This document shows positions 1 to 5,457 of a DNA stretch of 8,138 nt, one piece after another (within the stretch, counting starts at the first letter, position 1; every line of letters starts with the position of its first letter). The notes beneath the pieces are model-generated. The model was given only the letters and a program-made list of their open reading frames with translations. It had not been told where the DNA came from and made no database searches. A program made the position numbers and the translations under genes. This DNA comes from Candidatus Aegiribacteria sp. (GTDB lineage Bacteria > Fermentibacterota > Fermentibacteria > Fermentibacterales > JCC-6): NCBI GenBank assembly GCA_030600975.1, contig JAUVUL010000054.1, forward strand, positions 1-8,138, given 5' to 3'.

Positions 1-83
1 AGCCACGCATCAGAAGATCCTGCGCCAAAAGAAGTGGTATATCCCGTTATGATATAACCACCATCACTGGTTTGTTGAACTGA
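1..83. repeat. Exact 83-bp intragenic repeat, copy A
   Basis: Bases 1-83 are identical to 607-689, exactly 606 bp (202 codons) away and in the same frame of the repeat protein. The other repeat units differ at many positions, so this pair looks recently homogenised. The match may extend left beyond the window. Confidence 0.9.
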
Positions 84-974
84 TTCACCCTCATCAGCAC
101 TAGAACCACCAAAGGTTCTGTCCCACTCGAGATTGCCTAATGAATCGGTCTTGATCAGATACACTTCACTGAAGTAATTAGAAGGGGTACTACCTGTGAT
201 GATATAACCACCTTCACTGGTCTGCTGAACGGATCTACCCTCATCAGGACCAGAACCACCAAAGGTTCTGTCCCACTCGAGATTGCCCCATGAATCGGTC
301 TTGATCAAATACAAATCTAAGTAGTCGACATAAGAACCGGTAATACCCGCTATGATATACCCGCCATCACTGGTCTGCTGAACTGATTGGCCATTACCAT
401 TACCAAAGGTCTCGTCCCACTCAAGATTGCCCGATGAATCGGTCTTTAAGAGCCAAAGACCATTTTGTCCTGCACCATAGGAATTAGTAATTCCCGTGAT
501 GATATAACCGCCATCACTAGTCTGCTGAACTGATGTACAATAATCATTATTAGTGCCGCCAAAGGTCTTGTCCCACTCGAGATCGCCCAATGAATCTGTC
601 TTTATGAGCCACGCATCAGAAGATCCTGCGCCAAAAGAAGTGGTATATCCCGTTATGATATAACCACCATCACTGGTTTGTTGAACTGAGTAGCCATAAT
701 CACCATCACCGCCACCATAAGTCTCGTCCCACTCGTGATTGCCCGATGAATCGGTCTTTATAAGCAACACATCATATGATCCTGCGCCATAAGAATCGGT
801 ATATCCAGTTATGATATAACCACCATCACTGGTCTGTTGAACTGAGTAGCCATATTCACTCCAAGTACCCCCAAAAGTCCTTGTCCAAGCAGTATCAGGT
901 GCTTGAGCATATAGGTTAATTGAGAATATTAGCATCAATATTAATACGAAAGAAAGAACTCCTGAATTCTCCAT
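1..974 (-). CDS. Secreted ~50-residue-repeat protein, probable beta-propeller (3' end beyond window)
   Basis: The frame is open from an ATG at 974-972 down to base 1, giving 324 codons with no stop, so the C-terminus lies outside the window. A strong AGAGGAGG Shine-Dalgarno (980-987) sits 5 bases upstream and fixes the start. Residues 1-25 form a signal peptide: a hydrophobic stretch ([16 protein letters not shown]) followed by YAQA, so the protein is exported. The rest is a tandem array of 49-52 residue units, five complete and one partial, plus a degenerate first one. Each begins [14 protein letters not shown] and contains LIKTDS.GN.EWD.TFGG. Such units are known from large secreted proteins of FCB-group bacteria, often with a C-terminal type IX secretion signal; whether one is present here cannot be seen. 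A beta-propeller fold is my inference from the repeat length and the GGYIITG strand pattern. The function is unknown; a surface or adhesion role is possible. The gene is transcribed away from everything else in the window. Confidence 0.88.
   Translation of the reverse strand, partial: MENSGVLSFVLILMLIFSINLYAQAPDTAWTRTFGGTWSEYGYSVQQTSDGGYIITGYTDSYGAGSYDVLLIKTDSSGNHEWDETYGGGDGDYGYSVQQTSDGGYIITGYTTSFGAGSSDAWLIKTDSLGDLEWDKTFGGTNNDYCTSVQQTSDGGYIITGITNSYGAGQNGLWLLKTDSSGNLEWDETFGNGNGQSVQQTSDGGYIIAGITGSYVDYLDLYLIKTDSWGNLEWDRTFGGSGPDEGRSVQQTSEGGYIITGSTPSNYFSEVYLIKTDSLGNLEWDRTFGGSSADEGESVQQTSDGGYIITGYTTSFGAGSSDAW
607..689. repeat. Exact 83-bp intragenic repeat, copy B
   Basis: Partner of 1-83. It encodes the stretch of a repeat unit from [10 protein letters not shown] to about SSDAW. 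After base 689 the two copies diverge abruptly, as expected at the edge of a gene-conversion tract or a multi-unit duplication. Confidence 0.9.
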
Positions 975-1198
975 ACGAACCTCCTCTGTAGCATCACTTT
1001 ACCATTAAGTACTTCATTGTATATCAATGTCGGAAAGTCAATAGCTATTCCTTTTACAATATACTATTGGACCACAGATGTTGATGTGCAAACGTCTTCG
1101 GGAGCTTTGGTCTGATTAAAGATGCTAACTGGAAAAGTATCGCTTTGTGAGTTGTGCTTATTATCCGAATGCTTCCTGTGTTGTGATCGATGGTTAAG

Positions 1199-1217
1199 GA
1201 ATGGCGACCCCAATGGG
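1199..1217 (+). repeat. tRNA-Glu 3'-end fragment, candidate left attachment site
   Basis: GAATGGCGACCCCAA (1199-1213) is identical to 5023-5037, which is the 3' end of the intact tRNA-Glu gene (CCA, discriminator base, acceptor strand) plus three flanking bases. After one mismatch, GGG also matches. The copy is in the same orientation as the tRNA end, so the two form direct repeats about 3.8 kb apart. This is the layout left when an element integrates at a tRNA 3' end. A chance 15-bp match to this exact site in 8 kb is unlikely. Confidence 0.6.
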
Positions 1218-1578
1218 CAAAACTTCAAACCCCTTTTGGAAATGGCTGCTGAAATTAAGTAAGCTGTAGAATGATTCTAAATCAGATGATCTGGGAGTCT
1301 GATGGGACTACACTATCTAGTAGAATGGCGTACCTGAAATCGAAGTTGGATTAGCAGTTGGCTCTTCTGGTTGCAGGGCAAGGTACGTGCTTGTATGCCG
1401 TTCATTGTGTTCATCAACCCTTCACGGCATTGACTGGGCAGGATTACAGGCAGTATTGTCAGTACAGGCAAGCAATTCGGTCGGATAGGATACGTCAGGG
1501 CGTTCTTCAGAGCAATATTGCAGATGGATGAAAACAGCCCGTCACTACATTTGCTGTTCCCGGACTGATGTTCGGAAA

Positions 1579-1641
1579 ATTCAGTTTCTATTGACTGTTT
1601 CTAGACTGAATCTCGCTCTGTCCAGTTTATTCCTGACTGTT
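1579..1641. promoter_or_regulatory. CAGT-N8/9-ACTG elements before the methyltransferase gene
   Basis: Two similar copies of CAGTTT-N4/5-TGACTGTT lie at 1582-1599 and 1623-1641, about 41 bp apart, and each contains an inverted CAGT/ACTG pair. The first is also part of a wider inverted repeat, ATTCAGT (1579-1585) against ACTGAAT (1605-1611). The second ends 13 bases before the chosen ATG. An operator for a dimeric regulator is possible, but no -10/-35 pair could be assigned with it, and short repeats of this kind can occur by chance. Confidence 0.2.
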
Positions 1642-1654
1642 GGGGCATGTCATA

Positions 1655-2464
1655 ATGAACAACTTTGATTGTGTGTCGTTCCTCCAGTGGGCGCTCCCTC
1701 GACTGAACATGCGTTGGTCGGGATTCCGCCGGGTTCGCCGTCAAGTCTGCCGGCGCATTCAGAAAAGAATCGCTCAACTCGGACTGCCGAGTATTGATGA
1801 ATATCAGTCCTACCTGATTGCCCATCCTGAAGAATGGCCCATTCTGGACCGATGCTGCTGGGTCACAGTTTCCCGGTTCTACCGTGATCGCGGTGTGTTT
1901 GACCGTATATTTCGCGATGTCCTGCCTGAGATGGCTCGTCTGGCGCTGGACGCTGGGGAGAAAATGGTGTCCTGCTGGAGCGCTGGTTGTGCGTCAGGAG
2001 AAGAGGCGTACACACTGGTAATCGGGTGGAAGATGTTGTGGAGTCTTCGTTTCCCCAGCCTTATCCTTGATGTTGAGGCCACCGACATAGACCCTGATCT
2101 GCTGAACCGGGCTCGCACAGGTTGTTACACTGCTGGAAGCTTGAAAGAGTTGCCAGAGACATGGCGAGATTCAGTATTTGAAAAATCAGGCAACGATTGG
2201 TTACTGAAGTCGGAATACAAAGAATCTGTGGCTTTTAGCCGGGAAGATATCCGCATAAGCATGCCAGCAGGCTCGTTCCATCTAATTTTGTGTCGGAATC
2301 TGGTTTTTACTTACTTTGATGCGGGACTGCAACAAGAGATACTGAATCGTTTAAGGCAACACCTGGCACCCGGAGGCGTTCTGGTAATTGGATGTCATGA
2401 AACGCTGCAGAATGGATTGAACATAAATGGTAAAGGAGAATGCGTATTCTATTTAACAAAATAG
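1655..2464 (+). CDS. CheR-family SAM-dependent methyltransferase (orphan)
   Basis: 269 residues, the full length of a minimal CheR. CheR enzymes transfer a methyl group from S-adenosylmethionine to glutamate side chains of chemoreceptors in the cytoplasm; related stand-alone copies have other, mostly unknown, targets. The N-terminal part (about 20-85) shows GFRRVRRQVCRRI, then HPEEW and SRFYRDRGVF, as in CheR-type proteins. The catalytic part has SAM motif I CWSAGCASGEEAYT (107-120), the acidic motif ATDIDPDLL (142-150), CRNLVFTYFD (213-222) and LAPGGVLVIGCHE (237-249). The ATG at 1655 was chosen because GGGG (1642-1645) lies 9 bases upstream; a TTG at 1640 would add five residues. No receptor, CheA, CheB or CheY gene is nearby, so a chemotaxis role is not supported by context. 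It lies inside the proposed tRNA-Glu element as apparently intact cargo. Confidence 0.9.
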   Translation: MNNFDCVSFLQWALPRLNMRWSGFRRVRRQVCRRIQKRIAQLGLPSIDEYQSYLIAHPEEWPILDRCCWVTVSRFYRDRGVFDRIFRDVLPEMARLALDAGEKMVSCWSAGCASGEEAYTLVIGWKMLWSLRFPSLILDVEATDIDPDLLNRARTGCYTAGSLKELPETWRDSVFEKSGNDWLLKSEYKESVAFSREDIRISMPAGSFHLILCRNLVFTYFDAGLQQEILNRLRQHLAPGGVLVIGCHETLQNGLNINGKGECVFYLTK

Positions 2465-3079
2465 ATAAAGGACAAAACGCGATACTGGAATTCTTTTATG
2501 TAACCGAATTTAAGAGTGACGTCCATAATTTATTCTACCAACGATTTTACAGATTATTGGTAACCAATCAGACATTAAGGCAGCAGGCACAGAGGAACAA
2601 AGTAATACTGAAATAGTCTTGCGTAGAATTTCGACCATAGCTTTCTACTGGAAGCACAGTGGTTTCAGTGTTCATGCGGGGAAGCTATCAATGATTCTGA
2701 TAGCAGGAAGAGCCTTACGGATTCTCAAGGGATTTATACAAGTGTCGCAAGTGATGACCGGTCCCACAACGCAAAAACGACCCGCAGGAGGCCGTTTATA
2801 TTGTTGTGGCGACCCAAATCATTTCTAGTTGGAACACCCTGATACCTTGGTTAAGGAAGATTGCGTCTATGTGCGCATCTCAGTACTATCAGTTATGAGA
2901 GTAGAATATCCTATATAATCTGCATAGAACCTCTATATGACGTGATATATACAGCCAAGCGCGAATTGAACACCAAGCTACATTGGTGTCTGCAGAGATA
3001 GTCCAATTGTATGCTATCCTTTGGTTCGTGTGATAATCGAGGTCTCGAATCGCTATCTGCTCGAACCACCGGTGGACCC
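2465..3079. other. 615-bp stretch without a supportable gene
   Basis: No frame here gives a protein I can recognise. One plus-strand frame is open from 2758 to 2898 (DPQEAVYIVVATQI near its start), but it has no start codon with a ribosome site and begins right after a stop. It might be debris of an old gene. A TATAAT at 2914-2919 could be a -10 box for the downstream HTH gene, but no good -35 box accompanies it. The region is AT-richer than the PhoH operon on the right. Confidence 0.5.
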
Positions 3080-3280
3080 ATGCTAAGAGTACAGTTTCAA
3101 CTACCTTCCATTTGTCGAAAGTCAAAGCCCAAGAAGACTTATCGGAATCTAATCATCTTCGCACAAGAACTGACAGAGGAGATGAGGAAGGATAAGCTGA
3201 GCCAAGCAGAACTGGCGAGGAGGCTTGGAATCTCCAAGGTAAGGGTTAACCAGTGGCTCGCACTTCTGAGGCTACCCTAG
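3080..3280 (+). CDS. Small helix-turn-helix protein, probably truncated by an in-frame TAG
   Basis: 66 residues from the ATG at 3080, which has GGTGG (3071-3075) four bases upstream; an in-frame ATG at 3011 would add 23 residues that look non-conserved. The segment SQAELARRLGISKVRVNQWLALLRLP is a clear DNA-binding helix-turn-helix of the ParB/KorB-like kind. From memory, small proteins of this type with a basic N-terminus commonly sit next to serine recombinase genes in integrated elements. The TAG at 3278-3280 follows LLRLP directly. The same frame then continues open to 3508, starting SEKKRFLAMEHRF, which resembles how such proteins go on after LLxLP, where an acidic residue is usual. A GAG to TAG change would explain it. 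It is therefore likely a decaying gene, though a functional short form cannot be excluded. The recombinase fragment lies downstream. Confidence 0.6.
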   Translation: MLRVQFQLPSICRKSKPKKTYRNLIIFAQELTEEMRKDKLSQAELARRLGISKVRVNQWLALLRLP

Positions 3281-3463
3281 AGTGAGAAGAAAAGGTTTCT
3301 GGCTATGGAGCATCGATTTCTTAACTCTCTTCCGATGTCGCTTCACTCTCTGCACATCCGAATCACCATCATAGTTGTGCTTCCGGAAAACCGAGATCAC
3401 AGAGCGCAACTTACCATCCGGTTACTGAGAACACTTCCAGTGAAGATATTTTTCTGTTTATTT

Positions 3464-3955
3464 CTACTCAGCCACTGGTGGATTAATGGTAAATCCCAAT
3501 TGAGTTAAAACAGAAGCTTGGTTAAAGTAAAGCCACTCCTCAACCGCTTTACCATCAACAATCTTAGCAATACTGGCACCAGAAAATGTTATCCTATTAC
3601 CGGTGGGGGGGAAATTACCAGGGCCGGTGTTAGTGGCGTTTACTGTCCAACGGTATATCACCCAATCAGCTGTGTTTATCTGCTCATCGATGGTAACTGT
3701 AAAGTCTGGAAAGGTGGTCCGGGTAGTCGTCACCCACTCCTTATAGGCATCGATGCCAACGATATCTTCATATATTTGTACATAACGACGTACATATTCT
3801 GGTGCACAGATTTCGTCAATTAAGTCAATATTACCGTTGTTCCAAATTTCCAGAACTTTGTTCGTTCTTTCTTCAGCCTGCCTACTTACTTCTCCTTGTT
3901 GGCAACTTAGAATCAAACCAAGTACAATGATTGTGATTACTACTTTGGTATTCAT
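3464..3955 (-). CDS. SnoaL-like (ester cyclase family) lipoprotein
   Basis: 163 residues with a good ribosome site: GGAG at 3963-3966 on the minus strand, 7 bases before the ATG. The N-terminus MNTKVVITIIVLGLILSC is a lipoprotein signal, with Cys18 as the lipidation site, so the mature protein is predicted to be membrane-anchored. The mature part has the SnoaL-like, NTF2-fold pattern: an N-terminal helix with VLEIWNNGNIDLIDEICAPEYV, then GIDAYKEWVTTTRTTFPDFTVTID, then strands with WVIYRWTVNATNTG, and a C-terminal VDGKAVEEWLYFNQASVLTQLGF. Family members include polyketide cyclases and many uncharacterised proteins, so the substrate cannot be named. The gene faces opposite to its neighbours and occupies part of the space where the recombinase N-terminus would be expected. 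It seems intact and may be cargo or a later insertion. Confidence 0.82.
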   Translation of the reverse strand: MNTKVVITIIVLGLILSCQQGEVSRQAEERTNKVLEIWNNGNIDLIDEICAPEYVRRYVQIYEDIVGIDAYKEWVTTTRTTFPDFTVTIDEQINTADWVIYRWTVNATNTGPGNFPPTGNRITFSGASIAKIVDGKAVEEWLYFNQASVLTQLGFTINPPVAE

Positions 3956-4100
3956 TTCTCTTCTCCAATCTTTTGAACATAAGAAAACTGGATATTCATC
4001 ATTTCACAAAAATAAACTAAAACAGCATATCCGACCCGATATCATCCAGCATCGCTTCCTGAAATTGATCATACTGCCCTAACTCCCACGCCGTCAATGA

Positions 4101-5066
4101 AGAACCCCTCTGATCTCTGCGAAATCCCCAACGGACGTTCTACGGCATGTAACAGATTTAGGTCTTGTAACACTTAAAGGAGCTCCATTATCTACACAGT
4201 CACTTAGGAGGATGCTGGAGAACAGAACTTACGCTGGATGGATCCGAGTGAGTGAGGAGAAGGGGTATGTTCGTAGCAGCTTTGAGCCAATTGTAACTGA
4301 TGAGGTTTTTAAGAGAGTACAGTTGGTGCTGAAGAGGCGCCGCACTCATGAACCCAGGCGAAAGCAGTTTCATCCGGATTTCCCCTTGAGAGGGTTCGTG
4401 AAGTGCGGTAAATGTGGCTTGCCCCTTACGTCTAGCTGGTCCAAAGGTAAAACAAAGAAATATCCTTATTACCGATGCAGATCAAGCAAGTGCAGCTTTG
4501 GCAGCATCAGGAAAGAACTGCTTGAAGATGAATTTGTGGTCCTGCTTAAGAGGTTGAAACCTTCGAGGGAATTCATCTCTCATCTCCATGATTCCATCAT
4601 AGAAGCAGTGGCAGTGGATAAGGAAAGGAACAGACAGAAGACTCAGGAGCTTATGGATAAGAACCAGATGCTCGAAGCCAACAAAGTTAAGCTGCGTCAG
4701 GCTTTCATCTATGACTCCTTTATTGATAAAGAGACGTATGTTGAGGAGATGGATAGAATAGCAGAAGGAATACTGGAAATTCAAATATCCCTTGATAATA
4801 AAAACGGGATCATGAATAATATTCGCCCCATAATCCAGCATGCGGGAAGTGTAATATTATCATGTGATGATATTTGGTTGAAGGGCTCTCTTAAGAAGAA
4901 GATTCAGCTACAAGCAGCATTATTCCCCTCAGCAGTACTGTTCACAGGAACCCGCTGGGATCGAACTCCCTCAAAACCTTATCAGGTAAGTGTTTACGAC
5001 ATTTTTCAGACCGAAACATGTAGAATGGCGACCCCAACGGGGATCGAACCCGTGTTGCCGGCGTGA
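4101..5066 (+). pseudogene. Large serine recombinase, C-terminal remnant without catalytic domain
   Basis: The frame opens after a TGA at 4098-4100. Residues before the first ATG (4212, with AGGAGG directly in front) already match the family: VLRHVTDLGLVT..., then the 'Recombinase' domain signature RMLENRTYAGWI. Next comes FEPIVTDEVFKRVQ, then a zinc ribbon with CGKC and CRSSKC (Cys 65, 68, 89, 94 counted from the ATG at 4212), then a helical, charged coiled-coil region. The N-terminal resolvase domain with the catalytic serine is absent, and I found no piece of it upstream; the SnoaL gene lies there on the other strand. Because homology continues upstream of the only good start, this is a decayed gene and not a short functional protein. 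The C-terminus (MATPTGIEPVLPA) is the antisense translation of tRNA-Glu, typical of recombinases of elements inserted at a tRNA 3' end. A short protein from 4212 could still be made. Confidence 0.82.
5023..5041 (+). repeat. tRNA-Glu 3' end, candidate right attachment site
   Basis: Partner of 1199-1217. The repeat covers the last twelve bases of tRNA-Glu (CCA end, discriminator, acceptor strand) and three flanking bases. Integration at a tRNA 3' end normally rebuilds an intact tRNA on one side and leaves a partial copy on the other, as seen here. Confidence 0.6.
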
Positions 5067-5100
5067 AAGGCCAGTGTCCTAACCGCTAGACGATGGGGTC
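5026..5100 (-). tRNA. tRNA-Glu (anticodon TTC)
   Basis: A complete 75-base cloverleaf on the minus strand with CCA encoded. The acceptor stem GACCCCA/TGGGGTC pairs fully, followed by discriminator G. The anticodon stem CTGGC/GCCGG holds the loop CTTTCAC with anticodon TTC at its centre. The T arm is ACGGG-TTCGATC-CCCGT, and the TCGTCTAG start of the D arm matches bacterial tRNA-Glu. It lies downstream of tRNA-Lys in the same direction and is probably cotranscribed. The recombinase remnant overlaps its 3' two-fifths on the opposite strand. Confidence 0.97.
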
Positions 5101-5146
5101 GCCGAAAGTCACCAACAATGGTAACACAAGTCTATTTCGTCAATAC

Positions 5147-5169
5147 CCACTGGTGAGCCGCGGGGGAAT
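5147..5169. repeat. Second copy of the tRNA-Lys 3' end (23 bp)
   Basis: Identical to 5227-5249, 80 bp away in the same orientation. It covers the last 19 bases of tRNA-Lys, including CCA (5151-5169), plus four flanking bases. It is not part of any complete tRNA and lies in the spacer towards tRNA-Glu. Confidence 0.9.
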
Positions 5170-5226
5170 TCCTTCGACTCGCTCTGCTCGCTCAGGATAA
5201 ACTCACCGGGGTCCGATTCCCGTACG
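5170..5226. other. 57-bp insert between tRNA-Lys 3'-end repeats, with dispersed-repeat-like motif
   Basis: This segment lies exactly between the two 23-bp repeats. Its first 28 bases (5170-5197), read on the minus strand, start TCCTGAGCGAG and end CGAGTCGAAGGA. That resembles, from memory, the weakly palindromic TCCTGAGCGAAGTCGAAGGA elements scattered through many bacterial genomes. The remaining bases include GGGGTCCGATTCCCG (5209-5223), which looks like a T arm on the plus strand but has no tRNA around it. Confidence 0.5.
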
Positions 5227-5249
5227 CCACTGGTGAGCCGCGGGGGAAT
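5227..5249. repeat. tRNA-Lys 3'-end repeat, copy within the intact gene
   Basis: The original copy of the 23-bp direct repeat, contained in the intact tRNA-Lys gene apart from four flanking bases. See the entry at 5147. Confidence 0.9.
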
Positions 5250-5306
5250 CGAACCCCCGACCCTCTGATTAAAAGTCAGATGCTCTACCAACTGAGCTAG
5301 CGGCTC
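5231..5306 (-). tRNA. tRNA-Lys (anticodon TTT)
   Basis: A complete 76-base cloverleaf on the minus strand with CCA encoded. The acceptor stem GAGCCGC/GCGGCTC pairs perfectly, with discriminator A. The D arm GCTCAGTTGGTAGAGC is canonical. The anticodon stem TCTGA/TCAGA carries loop CTTTTAA with anticodon TTT. The T arm is GGGGG-TTCGATT-CCCCC. It is the first gene of a probable two-tRNA transcript ending with tRNA-Glu; the spacer of 130 bases contains the duplicated tRNA-Lys end. Confidence 0.98.
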
Positions 5307-5383
5307 ACAAATATGGGTTCTCGGGGCAGCCGGTAAAATGCAGAATCCAGCGGAAAAATGCAAGAGCGGATATATCACTGGTT

Positions 5384-5389
5384 ATTATA
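5384..5389 (-). promoter_or_regulatory. Possible -10 box (TATAAT) for the tRNA-Lys/tRNA-Glu transcript
   Basis: A perfect TATAAT on the minus strand about 78 bases upstream of tRNA-Lys. The -35 candidates are weak: CAGTTG at 16-bp spacing, or TTGTAT at 13 bp. The position is plausible for a tRNA promoter with a leader, but the segment is AT-rich and the match could be chance. Confidence 0.25.
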
Positions 5390-5457
5390 TTTGAAAGTTC
5401 ATATACAACTGGAGGCATTTATATTTCTGAGTAACCGGAACAGATTGGACGTATAAA

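Larger units (their letters stand above)
975..1654. other. 680-bp stretch without a recognisable gene
   Basis: Apart from the Shine-Dalgarno of the leftward repeat-protein gene (980-987), I find no coding sequence here. All frames are broken by stops, and the short minus-strand frame at 1601-1825 overlaps the methyltransferase gene antisense and resembles nothing I know. The leftward promoter is probably between 1000 and 1060, an AT-rich segment with a TTGACT on the minus strand, but no -10 at normal spacing is convincing. The one notable element is a partial copy of the tRNA-Glu 3' end at 1199-1217. The bases just before 1655 hold repeated CAGT...ACTG elements. Confidence 0.6.

Noticed and set aside
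1..900. Regular ~150-bp repeat spacing as a possible CRISPR or satellite array
   Set aside because: The repeats are codon-phased and encode a continuous protein with a signal peptide, with no short identical repeats separated by unique spacers.
1319..1332. GTAGAATGGCG (1320-1330), matching the flank of the tRNA-Glu end at 5020-5030
   Set aside because: Only 11 bp match and the tRNA acceptor sequence does not continue, unlike the copy at 1199.
2619..2828. Plus-strand 69-codon frame ending RLYCCGDPNHF
   Set aside because: No similarity I recognise and no Shine-Dalgarno; likely random or debris.
2889..3125. Minus-strand 78-codon frame
   Set aside because: No recognisable motif and no clear ribosome site; it overlaps the start of the HTH gene antisense.
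5209..5223. T-arm-like GGGGTCCGATTCCCG on the plus strand, suggesting another tRNA or tmRNA end
   Set aside because: No acceptor, D or anticodon arm could be built around it, so a chance or relic match is more likely.
5109..5378. Minus-strand 89-codon frame containing CEPLAQLVEHLTFNQRVGGSIPP
   Set aside because: This is translated tRNA-Lys, a well-known spurious product; the frame runs across the whole tRNA gene.
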